DNA from: Actinomycetes bacterium
GTDB taxonomy: Bacteria; Actinomycetota; Acidimicrobiia; Acidimicrobiales; UBA8190
Assembly: GCA_021803325.1 (NCBI GenBank)
Contig: JAJZLP010000095.1
Coordinates: forward strand, 1-64,000
Length of the DNA stretch: 64,000 nucleotides
Direction of reading: 5' to 3'
A program made the translations under genes and the position numbers. Positions 17,524 to 26,914 of the stretch are shown here, piece after piece. Numbering within the stretch: position 1 is the first letter of the stretch; the number at the start of each line of letters is the position of its first letter. Below the pieces are notes generated by a model, which did no database searches, was not told where the DNA came from, and saw only the letters and a list, made by a program, of their open reading frames with translations.

Positions 17524-19638
17524 ATGCCACGTGATCCCGAGGCATTGAGGCATTGGCGTCCGGAGCCCGCGACGCGCCGCGAGACGGAAGCGATGGTGGG
17601 CCTGGAGCGCGGTGATTTCGAGATCTACCGCAACAAGATGGAGCTCGTCTGCTGGGAGGCCTACCAGACCTTCTCGCGGATGGGGATCTCCCCGATGATC
17701 GAGGCGGGTGACGCTGCTGTCGGGATCTACACGCGCCAGGGCGACCTGGCAGTGGGGATCATGGGCACGCAGCTGCACCTGATCAACGCCTCGATCGGCA
17801 TCAAGTGGATGATGCGCTGGTTCTACGAGGAACCGTCGGTCGGCATCCACGAGGGCGACATGTTCTACGCCAACGACCCCCTGTACGGCGGCATCCACGC
17901 CCCCGACCAGATCCTCTTCCTGCCGGTGTTCTGGGAGGGTGAGCTGGTGGCGTGGGCGGCGGCGGCCAGCCACGAGACGGAGACCGGCGCGTCGGAGCCC
18001 GGCGGCAACCCACCTTCGGCCAAGACCCGCTACGACGAGGGCATGCTGTTGTCGCCCATCAAGATCGCCGAGAACTACGAGCTCAAGGCCGACCTGATGG
18101 AGATGATGGAGAACCGGGTCCGTGACCCGCGGATGCAGACGCTCGACACCAAGGCACGCGCCGCGGCGGTGCACATCCTCGAGCGCCGCGTCCACGAGAT
18201 CATCGACCGCAAGGGTGTCGACTTCCTGATCGGCGCCATGCGCCGGATGATCGACGAGGGGATCGCGGCGGCACGGGCCAAGCTGTCGACGATGAACGAC
18301 GGGACGTACCGGACGTCGGTCTTCCTGGAGAACGCCGGCGAAGGGAAGTACGGCCTGATCTCCTGCCAGGTGGAGGTGGAGAAGCGGGGCGACGAGGCGT
18401 TCATCCGCTTCCGTGGCAGCCCCCGGGTGATCGGAGGGAACTTCAACATGTTCCCCCACATGATGATCGCCATGTTCGCCTGCTACCTCTTCCAGTTCTT
18501 CTTCTGGGAGCTGCCGGCCACGACCGGGTACTACGAGCCGTTCCACTTCGAGTTCCAGGACGGCAGCTTCTTCATGGCCGACCCGGAGGACGCGACGTCG
18601 CTCGGCGTGGCCACCCACGCCCAGGTCCTGACGGGCGTCCACGTGGCGATGGAGAAGATGAAGTTCGGTTCACCTTTCCACGACCACGTGGTGGGCTCAT
18701 GGCCCGGCACGTCGAACTCCATGGCCACGGCCGGGATCGGCAAGGACGGCATGCCGTTCGCCGCGTGGGACCAGGGTGTACCCAACGGCATCGGCATGGG
18801 GGCACGGTGGGACTCCGACGGGATCGACGTCGGCGGGTTCATCTGGTGCGCCATCGGCGAGTTCCTCGACTCGGAGGCCATCGAGCACAGCTTCCCGCTG
18901 CTGCCGGTGTTCCGCTCGGTGTTCTGGAAGGACGCCGTCGGCTACGGCAAGTACCGCGGTGGCCGGTCGATGAATTCCATGTACCAGGTGCACGGCGTGC
19001 CCGGTGTGGCCGCGGTGTCCATGGGTGGGATCTCGGGCCGACCGCTCGCCCCCGGGCTGTTCGGTGGCTACCCGTCGCGGCCGTGCGCCACGGCGTTCAT
19101 CCGCAACCACAACCTCGACGAGCTCGTGGCCGAGCACCGGACACCGAGCGACGTCCACGAGGCGGTCGAGCGGGTGACGGGCGATTGGGAGGTGCGCCAC
19201 CAGAATTCCGGCATGGGCATGCTCGCCGAGGGCGACATGTACATCGGTGTGGCGCCGTCGGGCCCCGGCTACGGCGACGTGCTGGAACGTGACCCCGAAC
19301 TGGTGATGAAGGACCTGCGTGAGCAGGCGATCTCGCACCGCACGGCGCGGGAGATCTTCCACGTGGTGTACCGCGAGGACAACCTGGTGGTCGACGCCGA
19401 GGCGACCGAGCTGGCCCGCAAGGAGGAGCGGGAGCGCCGTCTGGCCCGTGCCCTTCCCTACGACCAGTGGCTGTCCGGCTGGCTCGACCGGCGCCCGCCG
19501 GATCGGGTCATGGAGATGTACGGCGAGTGGCCGTACGGGATGTCGACGCCGTTGACCGACTGGGAGCCGTCGGCGGAGCTGCTCGATGAGCACGTCCGCG
19601 AAGGTGGTGCCCCCAGGTCTAAGCCGTCGCGCTACTGA
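17524..19638 (+). CDS. HyuB-like subunit, acetone carboxylase alpha type, copy 1
   Basis: A 704-residue hydantoinase/oxoprolinase B-family protein, the partner of HyuA-like subunits in ATP-dependent carboxylases. Family features include EMVCWEAYQ-like entry helices, GDLAVGIMGTQLHLINASIG, HEGDMFYANDPLYGGIHAPDQ, the metal-site region AAAASHETETGASEPGG, and a C-terminal ARKEERERRLARALPYDQWL segment. AAGGAG lies six bases before the ATG. A second copy follows 92 bp downstream; from direct reading the two proteins differ at only three positions (residue 18 and two in the last ten). Confidence 0.92.
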   Translation: MPRDPEALRHWRPEPATRRETEAMVGLERGDFEIYRNKMELVCWEAYQTFSRMGISPMIEAGDAAVGIYTRQGDLAVGIMGTQLHLINASIGIKWMMRWFYEEPSVGIHEGDMFYANDPLYGGIHAPDQILFLPVFWEGELVAWAAAASHETETGASEPGGNPPSAKTRYDEGMLLSPIKIAENYELKADLMEMMENRVRDPRMQTLDTKARAAAVHILERRVHEIIDRKGVDFLIGAMRRMIDEGIAAARAKLSTMNDGTYRTSVFLENAGEGKYGLISCQVEVEKRGDEAFIRFRGSPRVIGGNFNMFPHMMIAMFACYLFQFFFWELPATTGYYEPFHFEFQDGSFFMADPEDATSLGVATHAQVLTGVHVAMEKMKFGSPFHDHVVGSWPGTSNSMATAGIGKDGMPFAAWDQGVPNGIGMGARWDSDGIDVGGFIWCAIGEFLDSEAIEHSFPLLPVFRSVFWKDAVGYGKYRGGRSMNSMYQVHGVPGVAAVSMGGISGRPLAPGLFGGYPSRPCATAFIRNHNLDELVAEHRTPSDVHEAVERVTGDWEVRHQNSGMGMLAEGDMYIGVAPSGPGYGDVLERDPELVMKDLREQAISHRTAREIFHVVYREDNLVVDAEATELARKEERERRLARALPYDQWLSGWLDRRPPDRVMEMYGEWPYGMSTPLTDWEPSAELLDEHVREGGAPRSKPSRY

Positions 19639-19730
19639 GCGAGACCAGGCCACGTCGGCACCCGAGGCCTCATGGCCGTGCGGTCGGCCGCGGTCGAGAA
19701 GACGAATGCAACCAAGAAGGGGAGTGATCC

Positions 19731-21845
19731 GTGCCGCGTGATCCGGAGGCATTGAGGCATTGGCGTCCGGAGCCCGCGACGCACCGCGAGACGGAAGCGA
19801 TGGTGGGCCTGGAGCGCGGTGATTTCGAGATCTACCGCAACAAGATGGAGCTCGTCTGCTGGGAGGCCTACCAGACCTTCTCGCGGATGGGGATCTCCCC
19901 GATGATCGAGGCGGGTGACGCTGCTGTCGGGATCTACACGCGCCAGGGCGACCTGGCAGTGGGGATCATGGGCACGCAGCTGCACCTGATCAACGCCTCG
20001 ATCGGCATCAAGTGGATGATGCGCTGGTTCTACGAGGAACCGTCGGTCGGCATCCACGAGGGCGACATGTTCTACGCCAACGACCCCCTGTACGGCGGCA
20101 TCCACGCCCCCGACCAGATCCTCTTCCTGCCGGTGTTCTGGGAGGGTGAGCTGGTGGCGTGGGCGGCGGCGGCCAGCCACGAGACGGAGACCGGCGCGTC
20201 GGAGCCCGGCGGCAACCCACCTTCGGCCAAGACCCGCTACGACGAGGGCATGCTGTTGTCGCCCATCAAGATCGCCGAGAACTACGAGCTCAAGGCCGAC
20301 CTGATGGAGATGATGGAGAACCGGGTCCGTGACCCGCGGATGCAGACGCTCGACACCAAGGCACGCGCCGCGGCGGTGCACATCCTCGAGCGCCGCGTCC
20401 ACGAGATCATCGACCGCAAGGGTGTCGACTTCCTGATCGGCGCCATGCGCCGGATGATCGACGAGGGGATCGCGGCGGCACGGGCCAAGCTGTCGACGAT
20501 GAACGACGGGACGTACCGGACGTCGGTCTTCCTGGAGAACGCCGGCGAAGGGAAGTACGGCCTGATCTCCTGCCAGGTGGAGGTGGAGAAGCGGGGCGAC
20601 GAGGCGTTCATCCGCTTCCGTGGCAGCCCCCGGGTGATCGGAGGGAACTTCAACATGTTCCCCCACATGATGATCGCCATGTTCGCCTGCTACCTCTTCC
20701 AGTTCTTCTTCTGGGAGCTGCCGGCCACGACCGGGTACTACGAGCCGTTCCACTTCGAGTTCCAGGACGGCAGCTTCTTCATGGCCGACCCGGAGGACGC
20801 GACGTCGCTCGGCGTGGCCACCCACGCCCAGGTCCTGACGGGCGTCCACGTGGCGATGGAGAAGATGAAGTTCGGTTCACCTTTCCACGACCACGTGGTG
20901 GGCTCATGGCCCGGCACGTCGAACTCCATGGCCACGGCCGGGATCGGCAAGGACGGCATGCCGTTCGCCGCGTGGGACCAGGGTGTACCCAACGGCATCG
21001 GCATGGGGGCACGGTGGGACTCCGACGGGATCGACGTCGGCGGGTTCATCTGGTGCGCCATCGGCGAGTTCCTCGACTCGGAGGCCATCGAGCACAGCTT
21101 CCCGCTGCTGCCGGTGTTCCGCTCGGTGTTCTGGAAGGACGCCGTCGGCTACGGCAAGTACCGCGGTGGCCGGTCGATGAATTCCATGTACCAGGTGCAC
21201 GGCGTGCCCGGTGTGGCCGCGGTGTCCATGGGTGGGATCTCGGGCCGACCGCTCGCCCCCGGGCTGTTCGGTGGCTACCCGTCGCGGCCGTGCGCCACGG
21301 CGTTCATCCGCAACCACAACCTCGACGAGCTCGTGGCCGAGCACCGGACACCGAGCGACGTCCACGAGGCGGTCGAGCGGGTGACGGGCGATTGGGAGGT
21401 GCGCCACCAGAATTCCGGCATGGGCATGCTCGCCGAGGGCGACATGTACATCGGTGTGGCGCCGTCGGGCCCCGGCTACGGCGACGTGCTGGAACGTGAC
21501 CCCGAACTGGTGATGAAGGACCTGCGTGAGCAGGCGATCTCGCACCGCACGGCGCGGGAGATCTTCCACGTGGTGTACCGCGAGGACAACCTGGTGGTCG
21601 ACGCCGAGGCGACCGAGCTGGCCCGCAAGGAGGAGCGGGAGCGCCGTCTGGCCCGTGCCCTTCCCTACGACCAGTGGCTGTCCGGCTGGCTCGACCGGCG
21701 CCCGCCGGATCGGGTCATGGAGATGTACGGCGAGTGGCCGTACGGGATGTCGACGCCGTTGACCGACTGGGAGCCGTCGGCGGAGCTGCTCGATGAGCAC
21801 GTCCGCGAAGGTGGCGAACCCCGACCCAAGCCGTCACGCTACTGA
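19731..21845 (+). CDS. HyuB-like subunit, copy 2 (near-identical tandem duplicate)
   Basis: A 704-residue duplicate of the gene at 17524, offset by exactly 2207 bp. The start is GTG with AAGGGGAG upstream. The proteins differ by Arg to His at residue 18 and by GGAPRSKPSRY versus GGEPRPKPSRY at the C-terminus. The DNA from 19784 to 21814 reads identical to 17577-19607, whereas the first ~55 and last ~30 bases carry several substitutions. The copy has its own ribosome site and is intact, so both subunits could be made from one mRNA. Whether they form distinct complexes or simply raise dosage cannot be told. Confidence 0.92.
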   Translation: MPRDPEALRHWRPEPATHRETEAMVGLERGDFEIYRNKMELVCWEAYQTFSRMGISPMIEAGDAAVGIYTRQGDLAVGIMGTQLHLINASIGIKWMMRWFYEEPSVGIHEGDMFYANDPLYGGIHAPDQILFLPVFWEGELVAWAAAASHETETGASEPGGNPPSAKTRYDEGMLLSPIKIAENYELKADLMEMMENRVRDPRMQTLDTKARAAAVHILERRVHEIIDRKGVDFLIGAMRRMIDEGIAAARAKLSTMNDGTYRTSVFLENAGEGKYGLISCQVEVEKRGDEAFIRFRGSPRVIGGNFNMFPHMMIAMFACYLFQFFFWELPATTGYYEPFHFEFQDGSFFMADPEDATSLGVATHAQVLTGVHVAMEKMKFGSPFHDHVVGSWPGTSNSMATAGIGKDGMPFAAWDQGVPNGIGMGARWDSDGIDVGGFIWCAIGEFLDSEAIEHSFPLLPVFRSVFWKDAVGYGKYRGGRSMNSMYQVHGVPGVAAVSMGGISGRPLAPGLFGGYPSRPCATAFIRNHNLDELVAEHRTPSDVHEAVERVTGDWEVRHQNSGMGMLAEGDMYIGVAPSGPGYGDVLERDPELVMKDLREQAISHRTAREIFHVVYREDNLVVDAEATELARKEERERRLARALPYDQWLSGWLDRRPPDRVMEMYGEWPYGMSTPLTDWEPSAELLDEHVREGGEPRPKPSRY

Positions 21846-22009
21846 GGTTCCGCCGGTGCGTCTGGGGACGCCGGCGTGTCCGGGCCGACGGCCGTCCGGG
21901 CCGGCGTGGGGGCGATGTGCTCCTGCGGGCACGCCAGCAAGAAGCTGGTGCCGGATGCACGTTTCCCGATCGCATCGGGGGGCCGCATGCAAACCCAGGA
22001 GGAGTGCTC

Positions 22010-22789
22010 GTGGTTGATCTGACAGGCAGAACAGCGGTTGTGACCGGCGCCGCCCGTGGCCAGGGTGCGGCAGAGGCTGCGGCACTGGTGCGAGCCGGTG
22101 CCCATGTGCTGCTGGGCGACGTGCTCGACGACGAAGGCGCGGCCGTCGCCGAGGATCTCGGCCCACGTGCTCGGTACGTCCACCTGGACGTCACCCAGGA
22201 GCCGGACTGGGCGGCAGCGCTCGATGCCGCCGGCGACTGGCCGGCGGTCCAGGCGCTGGTGAACAACGCCGGCATCCACTGGAACCGTGACCTCCTCGAC
22301 GAGCGTCAAGCCGACATGACCAAGATGCTCAGCGTCAACGTGGTGGGCGCGATGCTCGGTATGCAGGCTGTCGCACCGGCCATGTCTGCTGCCGGCAACG
22401 GGTCCATCATCAACGTGTGCTCCGTCCTCGGCCTGCTCGGAGGGCGCGGATCCGGCGCGTACACGGCGTCGAAGTGGGCGCTGCGCGGGCTCACCAAGAG
22501 TGCCGCCATCGAACTGGGGCCACGCGGGATCCGGGTGAACGCCATCCATCCCGGCTACATCGATACCCCGATGCTCGCCCAGGTGGCGGCAGGCCGCCCC
22601 GACGACTATTACGACTTCGTACCCCTGGGCCGAGCCGCGACCACCGACGAAGTGGCCGATCTCGTCTGCTACCTCGCCTCCGACGACAGCAGCTACCTAT
22701 CCGGCGGGGACTTCGCCGTCGACGGAGGCCTCACTGCCGGTGGCGGGCCCAGGGGCAACGACTCCCGTACGTACCGTCAAGGCCGGTGA
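22010..22789 (+). CDS. Short-chain dehydrogenase/reductase (SDR)
   Basis: A 259-residue classical SDR. TGAARGQGAAEAAAL (about 13-27) is the nucleotide-binding Gly motif, LVNNAGIHW is the NNAG motif, Ser lies in SVLGLLGGRGSGAYTASK with the YTASK catalytic pair, and GIRVNAIHPGYIDTPM follows. An Asp at the end of beta-2 (LGDV) favours NAD(H). The GTG at 22010 is chosen over one six bases earlier because AGGAGG sits seven bases upstream. It follows the carboxylase genes by 164 bp and is probably co-transcribed. In acetophenone degradation an SDR (1-phenylethanol dehydrogenase) makes the ketone that the carboxylase uses; a similar role here is inference. Confidence 0.88.
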   Translation: MVDLTGRTAVVTGAARGQGAAEAAALVRAGAHVLLGDVLDDEGAAVAEDLGPRARYVHLDVTQEPDWAAALDAAGDWPAVQALVNNAGIHWNRDLLDERQADMTKMLSVNVVGAMLGMQAVAPAMSAAGNGSIINVCSVLGLLGGRGSGAYTASKWALRGLTKSAAIELGPRGIRVNAIHPGYIDTPMLAQVAAGRPDDYYDFVPLGRAATTDEVADLVCYLASDDSSYLSGGDFAVDGGLTAGGGPRGNDSRTYRQGR

Positions 22790-23296
22790 CCGTTGCATCC
22801 GACCGGCCCTGACGTGCCACTGGCATAGGGCGGACCGGCGCCCTGAACTGGCTGTCGACAGCGGGGGCGGCCGTTGGCGGCAACTCTTCACGGTGGCGTA
22901 GACCTCGGTCCCGGCCACGCTTTTTGAGGACGCGATTGGACAGGACGGCTCCGTCGGTGAGCTCGGCGACGTCGCCCCGGTGCGGGCTTCGTGACACGTG
23001 TCGGGCCGCGGTTGGTGGCGGCCACCATCAACGGTGACGTCTCCGGCGGGGAGCGTCGCATCGTGCCCCGCGAAGAACACCGCCGATGGGGTCGGGCGGA
23101 CAGGTCGATCTCCGGCATGTCGCTGACAGCGGGCTCCCCGTGCCGCCCGGTCTGGGCAACCTCGCCCTGCTGGCATAGCGGCTGAGCCGGGAACTGCTCG
23201 TGGTCGATGGGTGCCGCCGGTCCGACGCACTCTCCTCGGGGGGAGGCGACGTGAGGCCTGGCTCGGGATACGTGCACCGGCCCGATCCGCCTATCT
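22790..23296. other. Non-coding stretch, nothing recognised
   Basis: About 500 bp between the SDR stop and the next operator. Short open frames occur on both strands but none has family-like sequence or a convincing ribosome site. I see no hairpin with a U-tract and no RNA gene. It may hold gene remnants too decayed to name. Confidence 0.5.
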
Positions 23297-23297
23297 C

Positions 23298-23329
23298 GAA
23301 CGTTGAGCGCTTGACGTTCATAGTAAGAT
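23298..23329. promoter_or_regulatory. Degenerate double operator-like region
   Basis: GAACGT at 23298-23303 and TGACGT at 23312-23317 are two half-sites of the recurring palindrome, about 8 bp apart instead of 3, followed by TAAGAT at 23324-23329. Together they form an imperfect larger inverted repeat (GAACGT...ACGTTC). They lie 35-66 bp before the TPP-enzyme start. Confidence 0.4.
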
Positions 23330-23363
23330 TATGTTGAGAACTTGAGGAGCTTGGGGGTCCCAC

Positions 23364-24985
23364 ATGCTGCTCCACGAGGCGGCAGCCCGCGCCCTCGCCG
23401 ACCACGGCATCACGCACGTCTTCGGCGTCATCGGCGACGCCAACCTCTTCATGATGGACAGCTTCGAGCGGGTGGCTGGGGGGCACTTCGTGTCCGTGTC
23501 GAACGAGGCCGGGGGAGTGCTGGCTGCCAATGGCTTCGCCCGCACCTCAGGCCGCCTCGGTGTCGCAACGGTGACGCACGGCCCAGCCCTCACCAATACC
23601 GTCACCGCGCTGGTTGAGAGCGTCAAGGACCACACACCGGTGCTGCTCGTCGCCGGGGACACGGCAGCCGTCGACCGGGACAACCTCCAGAACATCGCCC
23701 AACGCGAAGTGATCCTGACCACTGGTGCCGGCTTCGAGCAGGTGCGCGCACCGCATACCGTCGTCGAGGACGTGTCCGTCGCCGTCCGCCGGGCCACGGT
23801 CGAGAAGCGCCCCATCGTCCTGAACGTCCCCGTCGAGTTCCAGTGGCACGAGGTCGAGTACACGCCCCTGCCCCGCGGGCACTTCCTCCCCAACGCCCCG
23901 GTCCCGACCCGAAGGTCCTCGATGACGTCGTCGGCCTGGTTACCTCGGCCCGGCGACCGCTGGTGTTGGCAGGGCGCGGCGCGACGAGCGCGCAGGCCCG
24001 TGACGCGCTCCTGCGGCTGGCTGGCCGGATCGGCGCGCCGATGGCCACCACGTTGCGGGCCAAGGACCTGTTCCGGGGGCATCCGCACAACCTGGGGATC
24101 TGCGGGACGTTGTCCCACCCGGCGGCGCTCGACGTCATCGGCAGCAGCGACTGCATCCTCGCCTTCGGTGCCAGTCTGAACATGTGGACGACGGCGGAAG
24201 GGTCGATCCTGACGAAGAAGCACGTCGTGCAGGTCGACGTCGACCTCGAAGCGATCAACCGGTTCTCGATCGCCGACCTGGCCGTCGTCGGCGATGCCAG
24301 TGTGGTTGCCGACACCATCGTGGAATGGCTGGACGCGGCAGGGAGCACGGCGACGGGGTTCGCCTCGGACGATATGGCCGAGCAATTGCGACGCTCCGTC
24401 GACACTGACGTCGTCGATCACAGCACTGACACCACGGTCGACCTGCGGACCGTCCTGTCCCGGCTCGAGCGTGCCTTCCCAGCTGAGCGCACGCTGGTGT
24501 TCGATGGCGGCCGATGGATCTTCGACAGCTTCACCATGCTGACGGTGCAGCACCCGAGCGCCTATGTGCACACGGTCAATTACGGCTCCATCGGCCTGGG
24601 CATGGGCAATGCGATCGGAGCCTGGTTCGGTGCACCGGATCGGCCGGTGCTGATGGTGACCGGTGACGGTGGGTTCATGATGGGCGGGATCGCCGAGTTC
24701 AACACCGCCGTCCGCCACGGTGTCGACCTCGTCGTCGTCGTGATGAACGACGGCGCGTACGGCGCAGAGCATGTCCAGTTCCGGGACAGGGGGATGGATC
24801 CTTCCATCTCCACCTTCGCCTGGCCCGATTTCGGGCCTGTCGCCACCGCCCTCGGTGGGGAGGGCTACACGGTGCGCAACCCGTCCGATCTCGACGAGGT
24901 GCTCGGCGCCCTCCCGGACCGCACCAGGCCCGTGCTGGTCGACGTCAAGATCGATCCTGACAAGGTGGTGACGGGTGGGCATTGA
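23364..24985 (+). pseudogene. Thiamine-pyrophosphate enzyme (acetolactate synthase-like), frameshifted
   Basis: Two open frames together spell a complete TPP-dependent enzyme of about 540 residues. The first (23364 to about 23905) has the N-terminal Pyr domain, with FGVIGDANLFMMDSFE, SNEAGGVLAANGFAR (the catalytic Glu region) and GPALTNTVTALVES. The second continues from about 23905 with PKVLDDVVGLVTSARRPLV, the central domain, and the PP domain GDGGFMMGGIAEFNTAV plus MNDGAYGAEH. The switch needs a one-base change in the C/G-rich stretch near 23895-23912. It could be a true recent mutation or a sequencing error, since everything else is intact. Relatives decarboxylate or ligate 2-keto acids. 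Confidence 0.82.
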
Positions 24986-25006
24986 CGCGGTTGGAGGGGT
25001 GCAGGC

Positions 25007-25556
25007 ATGAGCGCCGGCCGACGGTGCGCGGTCCTCGGCCTGGGACCGATCGGGCTGTTGTTCTGCCACGTGCTGAAGCAACGCGGCGCTGCCCGGGTCA
25101 CGGGTGTCGACCGCATCGGCCGGTCAGACGTGGCTGCGGACTTCGGCATCGATGACGAGCAGTGGGCGACGTCGGCCCAGTGGGCGGGCAAGCTCGGCGT
25201 GGAGCGGCCGGACGTCGTGATCGAAGCTGTGGGGCATCAGGTCTCTACGCCCCAGGATGCACCTGCCGCAGTGGCGCCGTCGGGGAAGATCTTCTCCTTC
25301 GGAGTGAAGGACAACGCCGTGTACCCATTCAAAAGGGCGCTGCTGCTTCGCAAGAACCTCACCCTGATGTCCGGGGTCACCCTGGCAAACCCGGATGCCG
25401 GCAGAGGCGGCGGACTACCTGGACGTCCGTCCCGAGCTCGTCGAGCACTCGGTCACCGATCGCTTCGACCGTACCGACGTCCAGCGCGCCTGCGTGACCG
25501 CCGCCAAGCCGGCACCGGGCCGGCTCAAGGTCGTCGCTATGGTGAGCGTACCGTGA
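25007..25556 (+). pseudogene. C-terminal half of a medium-chain alcohol dehydrogenase
   Basis: Only the Rossmann half of a zinc-type alcohol dehydrogenase is present: CAVLGLGPIGLLFCHVL at the start, RPDVVIEAVGHQVSTPQ and SGKIFSFGVKDNAVYPFKRA. The N-terminal catalytic domain with the zinc ligands is missing. Near 25395-25410 the frame shifts, and the last ~48 residues (ADYLDVRPELVEHS to LKVVAMVSVP) are read in another frame, ending at TGA 25554-25556. The ATG at 25007 is plausible but would make a truncated protein. It is most likely a relic left by a deletion. Confidence 0.75.
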
Positions 25557-25599
25557 TGGGTGCTCGGTCGGCCGTCGCCGGGCCTGAGACCTGACAGCT

Positions 25600-26841
25600 G
25601 TGGCTGACCGGAGCGCGAACGCTAGGGACGGCCGGACCTGGTTGGCTGCGGCCGCCGCTGCCGCGGCCGCCCTGGCCATCTCGGTAGGGTTCGGCCGGTT
25701 CAGCTACGGGTTGGTCCTGCCGGCGATGGAGAAGAGCACGCTCGGGTCGTTCGGGCGGGCGAGTTGGCTCAGCAGCATCAATCTGGGCGGGTACCTCATC
25801 GGGGTGATCCTGGTCACGGCGCTCGCGGGCCGCGTACCGGCCACGGTACTGCTGCGGGCCGGACTGGCGGGCACGATCCTGGGCCTCGTCCTGCTGGCGA
25901 TCAGCCCGTCGTTCGTCCCGCTGGCGTTGGCAATGGCCGTCGCCGGCATCTCGTCGGGAGGCGTGTGGGTCCCGGTGACCGGCGTCGTCGCCGAAGTGGC
26001 ACCCCCCAACCGGCAGGGGGTCGCCCTCGGCATCACGGTGGCGGGTGTCGGTATCGGGCTCGTCGCCTCCGACGTCATTGTCACCCTCGTGGGCAGTCAC
26101 TTCGGACCGCAGAGCTGGCGGGCCGATTGGGGACTCGAAGCGGTCGGCGGTGTGATGGCGTTGGCGGTGACGGTTACGGTGATCCCGGCCGTGCACGGCA
26201 CCGCCCGTGCGGCAGAGCGGAGTTGGCGCTCACTGCGCCGTCTCATCGACCGCCGGGCCGTGCTGCTCGCCTACGGCGCCTACGGTCTCGGCTACGTCAT
26301 CTACACGACCTTCCTGGTGGCGGGACTCGAGCGGAGCGGGCGGCTGGCGGCGAGCAGCGCCGGTGCCGTGTTCGCTCTGGTGGGTGTGACGAGCGCTCTG
26401 GGTGGCCCCGCGCTGGGCCGGCTCTCGGACCGCGTCGGCCGCCGCCCGATGCTGGTGGCAGGCCAACTGACACTGGCACTGTGCTCGATCGTGCTGCCGA
26501 CGCCCTCTCTCGTCCTCGCCCTGGCATCGGCAGCCGTGTTCGGCGTCCTGATGTCCGGCGTGGGCGCGACGGTGGTGGCACACCTGAGCGACAACGTCGA
26601 GCCGCACCACGTCCCCGGTGCGTTCGGCGTGCTCACGTTGGCCCTCGGTGCCGGCCAGTTCGTCGGGCCCGCCTTCGGCGGCTACCTCGTCGACGCCACC
26701 GGAGGGTTCCGGGCGACGTTTGCGGTGGCGGCCGGCGCCTTCGTTGTCGGTGCGGCCGCCGCCACGCGTCTGCGTCGCTCCCTGCCCGCCACGGAGGCTC
26801 CGGTGGCGGGTAGGGCGACGGTGGACCCCGGCGAGGACTGA
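25600..26841 (+). CDS. MFS transporter, YbfB/YjiJ-like
   Basis: A 413-residue polytopic membrane protein with about 12 hydrophobic segments. The first helix carries GFGRFSYGLVLPAM, typical of the YbfB/YjiJ branch of the major facilitator superfamily, and the loop after helix 8 has GRLSDRVGRRPMLVAGQ, the conserved MFS loop motif. The C-terminal tail of ~25 residues is polar. It starts at GTG 25600, with no strong ribosome site. It lies downstream of the decayed TPP and alcohol dehydrogenase genes and probably shares their promoter. It is likely an importer or exporter of a small organic acid or pathway intermediate; direction and substrate are unknown. Confidence 0.85.
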   Translation: MADRSANARDGRTWLAAAAAAAAALAISVGFGRFSYGLVLPAMEKSTLGSFGRASWLSSINLGGYLIGVILVTALAGRVPATVLLRAGLAGTILGLVLLAISPSFVPLALAMAVAGISSGGVWVPVTGVVAEVAPPNRQGVALGITVAGVGIGLVASDVIVTLVGSHFGPQSWRADWGLEAVGGVMALAVTVTVIPAVHGTARAAERSWRSLRRLIDRRAVLLAYGAYGLGYVIYTTFLVAGLERSGRLAASSAGAVFALVGVTSALGGPALGRLSDRVGRRPMLVAGQLTLALCSIVLPTPSLVLALASAAVFGVLMSGVGATVVAHLSDNVEPHHVPGAFGVLTLALGAGQFVGPAFGGYLVDATGGFRATFAVAAGAFVVGAAAATRLRRSLPATEAPVAGRATVDPGED

Positions 26842-26914
26842 GCCGTCCCCCACGGGACACGAGGTGAGGCCCTGGTGGGTACGGGCAGGAGACGGGCTGC
26901 TCCGCCGGACCACC

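Larger units (their letters stand above)
17515..21845 (+). repeat. 2.1-kb direct tandem duplication
   Basis: Two direct copies of about 2.12 kb (17515-19638 and about 19722-21845) with a 92-bp non-duplicated spacer. The interior 2031 bp is identical by eye; both ends are diverged, including changed start codon, third-position changes and C-terminal codons. No transposase, terminal inverted repeat or target duplication is visible, so it is not an insertion sequence. Confidence 0.9.

Noticed and set aside
17515-21845. Composite transposon or insertion sequence as the cause of the duplication
   Set aside because: There is no transposase, no terminal inverted repeat, and the repeated unit is exactly one gene with its ribosome site.
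22697-23230. A 177-codon minus-strand frame between the SDR and the TPP enzyme
   Set aside because: It overlaps the end of the real SDR, has no ribosome site and no recognisable family sequence.
23318-25081. A 587-codon antisense open frame across the TPP enzyme
   Set aside because: It is His/Asp/Gly-rich with no family motif and mirrors the high-GC codon bias of the real gene on the other strand.
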